From the NCBI RefSeq assembly GCF_000711695.1, contig NW_013546995.1, positions 1 through 64,000 of the forward strand: DNA of 64,000 bases, written 5' to 3'. The notes beneath the pieces were generated by a model, which was not told the origin of the DNA, did no database searches, and saw only the letters and a list, made by a program, of their open reading frames with translations. Below, one piece after another: positions 34,568-44,430 of this stretch (within the stretch, counting starts at the first letter, position 1; the number at the start of each line of letters is the position of its first letter). Made by a program: the position numbers and the translations under genes. This DNA is from Tilletiaria anomala UBC 951. Lineage: Eukaryota > Basidiomycota > Exobasidiomycetes > Georgefischeriales > Tilletiariaceae.

Positions 34568-34930
34568 ATGGTACGAGCCTCTGAAGACTTGCTTCCAGCG
34601 ACCAAGCCGATTGGTCACACCTCCTCCGCCTCCACCTGCCCCGCCGCCAAAGTCAGCGACGATGAAGGCGAAGCGCTCGCATCGCCAAACCAGTCCACAA
34701 GTGATGAGCCATATTTGGCATCGCAGTGGTAAGAGATTCTAGGGGATGATTGGCGCGTTCCCTTCCCGATCGACGCATCATATATGGAACACTCCGATGC
34801 ACCAAAGCGAAGCAAAAGCAAGGGGGAATGGAAAGAAGCAGAGCGAGCAAATACGGATATGTACGGGAAGAAGCTGACCGATGCTCTTGCACAGCTGCCC
34901 ATACCTAAGAGTCCAAAGGCCAAGGAATAA
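34568..34930 (+). pseudogene. possible small gene or coding remnant, unknown product
   Basis: One frame runs from ATG 34568 to a terminal TAA at 34928-34930, 120 codons, with one internal interruption. The reading looks protein-like, charged and hydrophilic: PATKPIGHTSSAS, DDWRVPFPIDASYMEHSD, EWKEAERANTDMYGKKL, LPIPKSPKAKE. A GTAAGA donor at 34729 and a weak purine-rich acceptor at 34812 would remove the interruption and give 92 residues, so it could be an intact two-exon gene. The family is unknown. It starts 10 bp after the inverted repeat. Confidence 0.3.
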
Positions 34931-37120
34931 GATCAGATAATGTTCTCAATTGTTCAGATATTCCATTCTCCACGTCTTGTTGGGCAATGTCGCTTGTGTC
35001 ACAGGGCTGCACGTTTCCCGTTACCGCTGGAAGCTTGGATGAGCTGCGAGGATCTGACCTTGTTCTTTAGGCTTCCACGCCCTTAAAACGTAGCAGAATC
35101 ACTTTACGCAAATGTAGCTCAAGTTGTCCTCCATCGCGCCGGCCCGTCAAACTGCCCTGATTGGCGAAAGACTTCAAGCCTTGATTCACCTCATTCAAAC
35201 GCCGGTAGCTTGGGTACCTCGTCAAACGATTTGGCGCATTTTCATTCAAGTTCCCCCTCGCTTCAAGCGCAGGTCGCTATGCCCAAGCTATCTCCAAGCA
35301 GCATCTCTTGCCTTCCTTCAGTTTAATGCGCGAATGGCCGAGGTTCTTACTCCGCGCGTTATTCATACCTTACCTCTTGCCATTGACACAAAGCTTGGGG
35401 TTGTCCAGCAGAAGAATGAGCTCAGGCAAAGGGAACAATGTTTGCGAATCAACATGCGTAGCAGGTTGTTTATACGGAATGCAAGGCAAATTCTTTCTCT
35501 GGGCTTACCACAAAGACACTACGGTGCTCAGCAAAAAGCCAGCACCATTCGGCAATGATCCGAAGTGCAATCATGTCATGCCGACCATCGCTCATCGATG
35601 ATGATCCCGCTGCAAGAGCCAAATGCGAATAAGAGGAGAGGGGAAACCATTCAGAATCAGGATCCAAGAACACAATTCGTATGCTTACATTGATAGTCTT
35701 GTCGGAAGCGTGACGACAACTTGGACCTGGTTGAGAGTAGTTTCAACTGTTTCAAAGCGATCTTTTCGCTACAGGACGAACACATGGAAACCCGAGATTG
35801 AAACCAACGAAGAAAAGTCCACGGCTGCGAACCATATATGCAATCCAGCCCTGCTAAAGTTGTTGTTGCCTTGCGCAGCGTTGGAAACCGCTTGTGCGCA
35901 TTTTCCCATGCCGCAAATCGCCTGTCCGACGCCAATGTCTGAGGAACTAAACCACTCTGTGGACCAGTGCTGCGCAAGCAACGTGAGTGCCCATGTGTGG
36001 TGACCATCGTGTCTCAACACTTGCCAACAAGGCGCTACTCCTTGGGTATACGGCTGCAAGGAGAACATTCAAGGTAGGTCCGGAAGTACCTCAGACCCAC
36101 CTGCAGCCGCCGCGTCGCATAGGCAGGCTCGGCCGAAACTAAAAGCGGGGAGCAGTTTTAGGAGGTCTTATAGAAAATTGAAGAAGAGGATATACAAACT
36201 CTTGCGTAAAGGCGACAAGAGCAATCAGAACAGAAGTGGAGGCACTTCGAAGCTCGCCGCACAGCCTGGGTGGGAGCGTGACCGCTCCGAGGAGTGCGCC
36301 TGCCTTGCCTGAATACCTTCCCATGGATCGAACAAGCTCGACGGTCCCAAGCCGATGACTTTCAGCGTGCCGGTAGACAAGCAATTACCAAATCCACCTT
36401 CTAGCAGGAGCATCGATTGTGCCCCCCCCCTTTACCTTCAGCAGCCACACTTAAAGTCAACCCTTCTTGAAACACTTCTGAAGCTGCAAGTGCCGATATT
36501 GCGGCACCGTACATGCAACGCGCCGGACACACGCCTATGCTTTCGCCACCCAAACCAACAAGCAGAGTTGTAGGGTCCTTAACTTCCTCAGAGGCAGGGC
36601 GCTCCAGGTATCCTCCTTAGTCTTCTACTACGCTAGGAGAGACGTGATCAATACTTCCCTTTTGAATGTGGCGCAGAGGATCTCGGGCGATATGTTTTCA
36701 TTGCCCTAAAGGAAGGGCGCATAGGTCGGAAGGCGACCGATGTCGTGAGAAATTGAGGTCACGGTCAGGATTAAAACAGACTTCATCAAATCAAATGGTT
36801 CCACGTCGGTAGATCAATTAGTCGACGAGAAGCCATGTTCTAGGCCGTGGTCGCGGGGTATCTCTAAATCTTCAAACATTGATTTTTGATTTTCTTGACA
36901 GTTATGGTCCCTAGAAAGAGCACGATTCACAAAGTGGACACCATTGACGCAGTATACTGAATAGCGACAAGCCATGCCTGTGCATATGCGATACCGTGCT
37001 AAAGAGTTGGAAAGACATGCTAAATAATGACCGCGTCTATGTCTATCGCAGCGCAGTGTATATGTAGTAGAATACAATCTATGCAAGCCGCGAATAAAGG
37101 CTGCTGCAATGCCTCAGGGG

Positions 37121-39113
37121 TCATGCCTGCATGGCAGCGAAGTACCCGTCCTTCTCCTCGACAAACCCAAGATAGCTGAGCGCGACCGCGAACCAGAACT
37201 TGCGATCGACACCGATAGCGCGCACAGCCTCTTCATGCAGGATCAGCCGCCCGCTCGTGTGCGGTTGCCAGAACCAAAAGCCGCTCGTATCTTCGAAGCG
37301 CAGGACTTCGATCTGGGCACCACCATCATCAGAAGAGGGGCCTGACTGCTGTCGATTTGTAGGCCAGGTGGGCGCAGTTGGGCTGGCGGTGCCCAGCCGC
37401 GGTGCGTCGACCCAAACAATGCGGAAAGATTTGCCCGTGTCAAAGGACAAAGCGGGCCTGATGGGGCTCGGCACGAGGGTCCAGAGATACCGAGTCCATG
37501 ACAAGCGGCTATGGGATGGCTTATCCTGCTGCTTTGGAGTCCCACCCGCTTCCTGGTTCAAAGTTCGGCTGTTTTGCGCCGCGTTGTGATGCTTGGCCAG
37601 AAAGCCACGCAGGGAAGGCGCGCCTCCTACATCATCCACAACGACAAATGTGCATGGCAGACTTTCGCGCACAGGCGCTTCTGTCTCGGCGGACGCTGCT
37701 GGGGCCGGCGGAGCGGGGAGGTGTACGTGTTCCTCGATGGGAGAGTATGGTCGGTCGAATTGCGACCTTGTGCTGGTAGGCTGGGGTGAGTGCAAAAAAG
37801 CAGAATTACTGCTCGAACCTAGGCTCCTACTGATGTCGATCTTCGGTAGGCTGCGGGATGTTGAAGGCCCTCCTTCGCGCTGTGCGTGCAGACTTGCCTC
37901 CGCCAGAACCCTCTGCCTACCGCCTACGTTTCCCAGGCCAATATTCGGTGAATGAGGTCCGCCAACGCTGCGCTTCCTTGAATGCCCTTCTGTACCTTGC
38001 CGGATCATCACATGTGCACTTCGCGAGGATGTCCGGGCATGAGTTGCATCAAGGGCCTCAGGATCCGGGCTAGTTACTGAGGTGATCCGCGCCGCCGATG
38101 CCTGCACTTCCTGCTGCGCTGCCTGGCGCACAGTCGTCTCATGGCTCTGTTCGAGTCTGCATTGTGCTGCTTCTTCGATGGTAGCATTCAGACCCATTGC
38201 TAATTGTGTTGCGACTTGCGAGCGGACAGATAACACCAGCTGTGTGCTTGGAGAGCTCTGACTACTCTGTGTCGGCCGCAGCCGGATGGTCGTTTTTAGT
38301 GGTAGCGCCGGCGAAGAAAGGAACATGTACCAGCCCCTCCTAGGCCGGTGTGACGTCCAGTACACATGGCCGGTCCTCGCATCCTAGCGCCATATGAGGG
38401 AAGCGTCAGATTTACAGCATCGATATTGTCTTGAGTGCCGGCACTGCGACTTACAATCAAGTTTTCAAGAATCTCTTCTTCGTCCAGGACCCGTTCTCGG
38501 AAAAAGACTGGAATGAGAGGATCTGTACTTGAGCTTGTCGAGCTATTGCCAAAGTAGTCTGCCTTGTCGACGCTGACCTGCACCCTGAGATCATCGAGCC
38601 CTTTGGTAGCAGAGCCGATGAGCCAGGTGGACAACAGTAGGCGACCATCGGACAGAGTCGAGGCGCTGGCTCTGCGAACAGGCACCCGCCGCCCAGGCGG
38701 GTGATTGTGATCCATCCGAGCGTTGGATCAGCGTCATACGTCGCGCAGTGCCTTGCATCGAGCGAATCAGGTCCTTGCACTTTGTCCACGGCTTCGTCTG
38801 AAACCGAGGATGTGCCTTCACTGCGCACCACCGGGATGAATGAAACGTTCAAGATTATGTCATTCGGAATTGCCGATGTCCCAGTCCACAGAGTAGAGCT
38901 AATGTGTCTGCTGTGGGACAACCAGTCATGAACCAGATGGAGCTGATCGTCTTGTCTGCTGTGACGATGGCTTGGCTCACGAGGCTCTGAGTGTTCAACC
39001 AACCAGGCAACGGGAGGATGGTGGAACAGCAGTTGTGCTTGTTACGGGGCGGAACGACAACCCTAGCTCTGGCTTGCGGGCGTTTACGGCGTGATGGCGC
39101 GTGGCGTTCCCAT
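37121..39113 (-). CDS. protein of unknown function, four exons (5' end tentative)
   Basis: Supported exons 38740 upward, 38671-38455 and 38383-37121, joined by a 68-nt intron (GTATGA...GCAG) and a 71-nt intron (GTAAGT...CTAG). The frame of the first is open from 39041 but has no ATG; the best model uses ATG 39113 (26-nt exon to 39088, GTAAAC donor) spliced to 38958, for 574 residues. I do not recognise the family. The N-terminal third looks globular and beta-rich (NDIILNVSFIPVVR, DGRLLLSTWLIGSATKGLDDLRV, DARTGHVYWTSHRPRRGWYM), the middle is disordered Ser/Pro-rich, and the C-terminal part is globular again (FRIVWVDAPRLG, TSGFWFWQPHTSG, AVRAIGVDRKFWFAVALSYLGF). No signal peptide or transmembrane span. 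It is divergent from the UBE2S-like gene, whose ATG is 305 bp away. Confidence 0.65.
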
Positions 39114-39417
39114 CAACGCCTACACTAACAGCCCAGTACATACGATTCGTAGATCAACGCTTTCAACCTTGGCTTCAACACTCTCTTAAAGTTCAACACA
39201 TTTCTATGGTCTCAGTCCGATGGCTCGTTAAGCGCCTAGCTCACCCTCTATTTTGCCTCTCACAGCTGGCTCCAACCGCCAGGCTCAGTTGTGCTGGTCC
39301 CCATTACACACAACATCTGCATTCACTCAGTGCCAATTCAATTGCAAGGCACAAGCTGTTCCCGTTTTGCCAGTGACCACGTCTAGCTTGCAACTGAAGA
39401 GGAGACGACCAATCACA

Positions 39418-40275
39418 ATGGCCACGCTTTCAAGCCAGAATCACCGTCGGCTTGTCAAGGAGATCACCAAGCTTGCCAATGAAGACAGCGACTTGTTCCG
39501 CCTTCAGGTTGACGAGACAGACATCTACAACTTCAAGGCCTGGATAAAAGGACCAGGTCAGTTGCATGCTCTCACCCTCCCCGTACCTCCTCAATCAAAG
39601 GCGAGCTAATGCAGTTCTTCGCACTTTTCAGACGGTACACCGTTCGCAGGCGGGTTCTTCGAGGTGGCTCTAGAATTTACTCAAGGCTGGCCAGCCAAAG
39701 CGCCGCTGGCATCCTTCGTGACCAAGGTTTTCCACGCAAATGTATCGTGCACAGGGGCCATCTGCGTCAGCAGCCTGCAGAAGGACTGGCAGACTTCTTG
39801 GGGGATCACAGACGTCTTGAATGTGATCTGCAGCTTGCTCATCCACCCGAATCCAGACAGTGCCTTGAATGAAGAAGCCTCCGAGCTGATGCACGAGGTG
39901 AGCCCCGACTGTCGTTCTGCCTTGGCCCTTCAACAGAGCGTCCGAAGGCTCACCTTCCTCTTGCATTGACAGCGCTACGACGACTACTATCGAATCGCCA
40001 CGCTTTGGACGAAGGTCCATGCCTCTTTTATTCCACCGTGCTTTGCAAAACATCAACAATCACAGACGCCATCCACCTTCTCCGACTCCACTTCAGCGAT
40101 AGCGGCTCCGTTACAGCCGAGCTGCGGTAATGCCAACAGCGCTACGGCAGATGCATTCGTCGCTCCTGGCGCAGTCGTACGGAAACCGTCGTCTCCAGCG
40201 AAGAGCACTGCGGCGGGAGGCAAGAAAAAGAGCAGTGCCGGCAGTGGTGCGAAACGTGGCCTGAAGCGGCTATGA
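39418..40275 (+). CDS. UBE2S-like ubiquitin-conjugating enzyme E2
   Basis: Exons 39418-39556, 39632-39897 and 39973-40275 give 235 residues. The UBC fold covers residues 1-155: GPDGTPFAGGFFEVAL, KVFHANVSCTGAICVSSLQKDW with catalytic Cys91, then GITDVLNVICSLLIHPNPDS and ALNEEASELM. This order and the phrase LLIHPNPxSALNEEA are those of UBE2S (E2-EPF), which extends Lys11-linked ubiquitin chains on anaphase-promoting complex substrates. Two details matter. The usual His-Pro-Asn is His-Ala-Asn (81-83), keeping the functional Asn. The C-terminal extension is Lys-rich and ends Gly-Leu-Lys-Arg-Leu, matching the human UBE2S tail Leu-Arg-Arg-Leu that docks on the APC. Donors are GTCAGT and GTGAGC. 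Family assignment is strong; orthology is inferred. Confidence 0.88.
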
Positions 40276-40395
40276 GAAGTACCCTCTGCTTTGTGCAGCA
40301 GTGCAAGGCAAGTGTAAGATACAGATGCAGAAACGTCACCGTGGCGTATATTCCAAAAATTTGATGTCTATCTGCGTCATCCAGGTCGGGGTCAC
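40276..40395. other. short convergent spacer
   Basis: 120 bp between the stops of the UBE2S-like gene and LEU5; their 3' ends face each other. Confidence 0.6.
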
Positions 40396-42153
40396 TCAGA
40401 TGCCCATTTGTCTCTTCATGCCCATCCAGACAGCAAAGCTAGATAAATGCATCAAGTAAGCAGCACGTCAGTGACCATCGACATGTGCAGTAGCAACGGC
40501 GCCTGTACTGAACACTCACCTGATCGAGGTCATCGGCACAACCTTGAGGAATCCAATGCTGAGACCCACGTAGAAGCCTTTGAATCCAGAAGTCCTCCAG
40601 ATCCACATGGCTGTCTCGCGCATGCCGAGCAGGCTGCCGGGCCTGATCGTCGCGCCGACCTGCTGCCGCCTCCTGATGACTTCAAATGGGTACGCAGCCG
40701 TCTGCGAGATGGCGCCGGCCAGCGCGCCAGCGGTCAAGTCCACCGTGGTCTTGCTCGGCCACCACCACGCCCGCCGCCCGCCGTGCGCGACGCTATCCTC
40801 ACGTGGTGGAAAAAGGGTCTGCAGCGTCGTCTTGCAGCGGCCAAAGACGAGGAAGCTCGTGCCAGCGTACGGGATCATGCCCATCACGGTCACGCTGAAT
40901 CCACGATAAAATTTGAGCATGGGAAACCGAGTGAGCAGTTCGTATGATTTCATCTCGGCCACGGTCGGCGTCCGTGGCATCGGCACAGGAGAATTGGGAC
41001 CCGCACCGGCAGTGACCGCCTGCCTCTGCAGAGCAGATGTAGAGAGATGTGCGGTGCTCCCCACTAATCCCGCTGTCGCACCTGCACCTGCTCCTGGTGT
41101 CACACTTGCAGCCGCCCTGCCAGCCCGCTTCCTGGCGTCACCCGAAAAGGGTGCCTCCGTCGAGCCCTCCGTGTAGATCTGCCGGATGATGCGCGAAAGA
41201 CCACCGGATTCGCGCTTACGCTTTGTCTCGAAAGCCAGCCGGACTCGGATGAGCTCGAGTGGGTACGTGACAAACACAGACAGCACGCCAGATGCACTGC
41301 CTGCCAAAAAGAGTCGCGCGCCGGTCTCGTCGTTCTTGGTCGGCATCAAGTGAAAATGGAGCTTGTCGTAAGCCATGTACTTGATGGCAGCGTACGGGAA
41401 GATCCTGAGCAGCGTGGCCGAGTGACCTTGGAAGAGCGCCATGACGCCCTGGCTCCGAGCAATCTCGTTAGCCGCCCGGAATACGCCGCTCATCTTGCCA
41501 GAGTATTTAGCAAACTCGGGGTTTTGCGCTTGGAATAGGATCTTGACCCTGTCAAGCGGTGCGACGGCAGTCTTGGCGACGCATCCTGCAATGCCACCAG
41601 CAAGCCCGCTCCGAACTACATAAGACCACGAGGTCTTGTCTTTTATCAAAGACTCTGTGATGGTTGCTTTTGGAGGTGGCGGGTCACCTGAGGCCAGATG
41701 ATGTCGCGGATCTAACAGTGAGTCTGAACTAAGGTCGTTGCGGCTCTCCATCCGTCGATCTCGCCTGTCGACCTCATCTGTGGGTGCCAGAGCGCGGTGG
41801 TTCATTTCACAGACGGGCACGACAGGTAAAGGAGGACTCCTGCCGCTTGTCGATAAGCGATCGATGCCGTCATCACGCTGCTTGCCCTCGCGTACAGAGA
41901 GGATGCGATAGACGCGTCGGTGTGCTCGTTGCCGTCGGTCCGTAAAAGGAGGGCCACTTCGTGATGCATCATCCATCGGTCGGGTCTCGCTGTTCAAAGT
42001 ATCATCCTCGTTTTGAAGAGTGTGACGCGAGCTGCTTGCGTGCGCCCATGGTGTTTCGCTGTCGTCCCTGCTCGCCGAATGACGAGGCTGCGCCGCAGTG
42101 GGCAAGGGTGACCACGCCCTCCTCCAGCGGTGCTCCACCCTATCGGCCTCCAT
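40396..42153 (-). CDS. LEU5: Leu5-type mitochondrial carrier (coenzyme A transport)
   Basis: Exons 42153-40520 and 40438-40396 give 558 residues. The family sits in the inner membrane and is needed for coenzyme A in the matrix. Three carrier repeats are visible with signatures PLDRVKILFQ, PLELIRVRLA and PFEVIRRRQQ. GLAGGIAGCVAKTAVAPLD and FQGHSATLLRIFPYAAIKYMAY are close to yeast Leu5 (VVAPLDRVKILFQ, FQGHSATLLRIFPYAAVKF). The start is the ATG at 42153; the frame upstream to 42264 lacks ATG. The N-terminal 190 residues are polar and Arg/Ser-rich, and about 60 Ala/Gly-rich residues are inserted in the second matrix loop, together explaining the length. The small last exon supplies the end of the sixth helix (SFAVWMGMKRQMGI). 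It is divergent from KIN28. Confidence 0.92.
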
Positions 42154-42583
42154 GACTGATCCAGTTGGCAAGGGGTACCGTGCTGCAGATTCCAAGACAA
42201 GCAAGCATATGTACCTTGCTGGTAAGGCCAACCAAAAGAGAAGGAAGCGAGAATGAGGGGTCAAGTAGCCAAGCTTTGGCTGTGATCACTTCTGCCTCTC
42301 TTTGCGATCATCCAGATAGCCGCGAGAAAGCGAGGAATATGAAAGGCCCGCTTCAGCCGGAGCCAGGATGAGGGCGCCACGGCACAACAACGCTCTTAGT
42401 TCCACAGACATGCACGTGACCTGCATTTGATTCATCATGAGGTTAAGGCGCAGCTCGCAAGACCAGGCAAGACGCACTCAACTTCTGAAGTCTCGTCCTG
42501 CATGTTACCAAAGGATCGCTCAGACTGCATCATCCAATGCCCCGATCAGGGGACAGTTCGGGTTTCGAAGTGTTCGAGCAATC
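42154..42583. promoter_or_regulatory. divergent region between LEU5 and KIN28
   Basis: 430 bp between the chosen start codons. Both upstream frames are open in parts (KIN28 from an ATG at 42437), so the true leaders may be shorter. No specific site was recognised. Confidence 0.5.
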
Positions 42584-44083
42584 ATGAGCGCTGGAGCCGT
42601 CTCGACCTCGTCCGACCATGCGCTAACAGCCCCAGCTCCCCTCACAGAGGCGAGCGGCTCGGATTCGATCTCTGGTTCGGCAGCATATGCAGCACTGAGT
42701 CCGGCGGAGGCCAACGATGCCATCAAGTCATCCTATTCCAAGCTGGCTAAAATCGGCGAAGGAACGTATGCCTCCGTCTTTCTCGCGCAGCATCTTCCCA
42801 CCGGTCGCAAGGTCGCAATCAAGAAGATCAAAGTTCTCAGCTCCAAGGACGGACTGGACGTGACGGCGATCCGGGAAGTCAAGTTTTTAAAAGAGCTCAA
42901 GCATCCGAATGTGATTCAGGTACGTCGCTGAACATAGCATGAACATACAATCAACGAAAGATCCACTATCTAACCACTCGCAGCGCTACAGATGTACGAT
43001 GTCTTTTCGTCAGGCAGCACGACGCCATCGCTCAACCTCGTGCTCGAATTCCTGAGCTCGAATCTCGAAGAGTTGATTAAGGATCGCAGCCTGATCTTCA
43101 CGCCTGCAGACATCAAAAGCTGGATGGCAATGACTTTGAGAGGGCTAGAATATTGCCACAGGTCCTGGTGCCTACACCGAGTGAGCCTACTGAGGTCTGC
43201 GACGTCCCCCTCCATGCTTGAACTGCTCGCTCATCGACGCGTTCATCTGGCTCTGCAGGATTTGAAACCAAATAACTTGCTCATTTCGCCTAGTGGGGAG
43301 CTCAAGATTGCCGATTTCGGTCTCGCGCGCGAGTTTGGCGACCCTTTCGCACACATGACCTCGCAGGTCATCACGCGATGGTACCGTCCACCGGAGCTCC
43401 TGATGGGCAGTAAGAGTTACAGCGGCGCCGTGGATATTTGGAGCGTCGGATGCATCTTCGCAGAGCTCATGCTACGCACGCCATATCTACCGGGAGAAAG
43501 CGACCTTGAGCAGCTTACAAAAATCTGCAGAGCACTGGGAACACCGACAGATCAAGACTGGCCAGTACGTGTCTCGCAAGTGATTGAATCAGAAACATTC
43601 AGCGCTCAGCCTTACAATTTATCCTGCATTTCTTTCCTGCAGGACATGAAACATCTGCCAGACTATGTGCAGATAGAGAAGTTCCCGAAGCAGCACATGA
43701 GCATGCTATTCACCGCCGCAAATGCAGACACGCTCGATCTACTTTCGCGCTGCCTCACCTTCAACCCCCACTCACGTATCACAGCAGACGAAGCGCTGCT
43801 GCACGCCTACTTCCGCAATGCGCCCGCGCCGACGCACTACACGATGCTGCCCATCAAGTCCTCCCTCTCATCCGCCACGAACGACAAGACAGCCGACCAT
43901 CTGCTCCTGTCGGACTCGGGTGTGAATAACGCGCGCAGGCAAGCGGCGGCCGGCAGTGATGCTGTACGGTTACGAGGTGCGGCGAATGGCGCCAGTGCTG
44001 GACCTGGCGGTTCCAAGAGACAGCTGAAAGAGGACGAGATCATGGAGAGGAAGAGAATCGCTCGGAAGCTGGCATTTGCATGA
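42584..44083 (+). CDS. KIN28: Kin28/CDK7-type cyclin-dependent kinase of TFIIH
   Basis: Exons 42584-42919, 42992-43180, 43259-43564 and 43643-44083 give 423 residues. This kinase phosphorylates Ser5 of the RNA polymerase II tail within TFIIH and can activate other CDKs. Features: glycine loop [23 protein letters not shown], the Kin28-like cyclin helix [17 protein letters not shown], catalytic HR joined across intron 2 to [18 protein letters not shown], and T-loop [19 protein letters not shown], with Thr at the activating position. [21 protein letters not shown] and [11 protein letters not shown] follow the Kin28 pattern. Introns 2 and 3 are in frame, so an unspliced reading is misleading. The C-terminal tail beyond about 340 is low-complexity and basic. 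An ATG at 42437 in the same frame is possible; 42584 fits better because the extra residues have no similarity. Confidence 0.94.
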
Positions 44084-44430
44084 ACTCGGTTTCATCCATT
44101 CAAGGCGTATCATCGCCACTGTAGCATAGCCGCATCTTCGCACGTCTGTAATTGTACTCATGTCGAGCGTCTAGCAATTCGCGGCGTCATGAACGGAGGT
44201 GCAGCGACGAAATAAGGAGCAAAGACAGGATAGGTATCTGACGTAGGAGAAGGGACAGTGCAATTCAAAGGATCGTGAGAGTCATGACAAGCTTTAAACA
44301 ACAGGGACGAATACAGTGCAGTACTAAGCAATGAAGAAGGCGAAATGCAGTACGACCGGAATCGAGGGTGTATAGGATGGGAGAGCGGCGCCGTCAAGGG
44401 CTACTGATACACGTGGATAAACGAGCAGTC
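44084..44430. other. convergent spacer
   Basis: 347 bp between the KIN28 stop and the stop of the secreted Cys-repeat gene. Only short unsupported frames. Confidence 0.55.

Larger units (their letters stand above)
33782..37120. other. 3.3-kb gene-poor region
   Basis: The longest stretch without a confident gene. It is lower in GC than flanking coding DNA and contains only short overlapping frames on both strands. Items seen: a 150-bp imperfect inverted repeat at 34408-34558, a possible small gene at 34568-34930, and a C10 run near 36421. It could hold eroded repeat DNA, but no family was recognised. Confidence 0.5.

Noticed and set aside
35067-35249. Minus-strand frame with a protein-like reading (SFANQGSLTGRRDGGQ)
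   Set aside because: No ATG-initiated context, splice sites or family could be tied to it, so it is not listed as a gene; it may be part of eroded repeat DNA.
38672-38739. Apparent frameshift in the unrecognised gene at 38.7 kb
   Set aside because: A 68-nt intron with GTATGA donor and GCAG acceptor joins the two frames, so no frameshift is needed.
43181-43258. Insertion within the KIN28 catalytic loop
   Set aside because: It is an in-frame 78-nt intron; removing it restores His-Arg-Asp-Leu-Lys-Pro.
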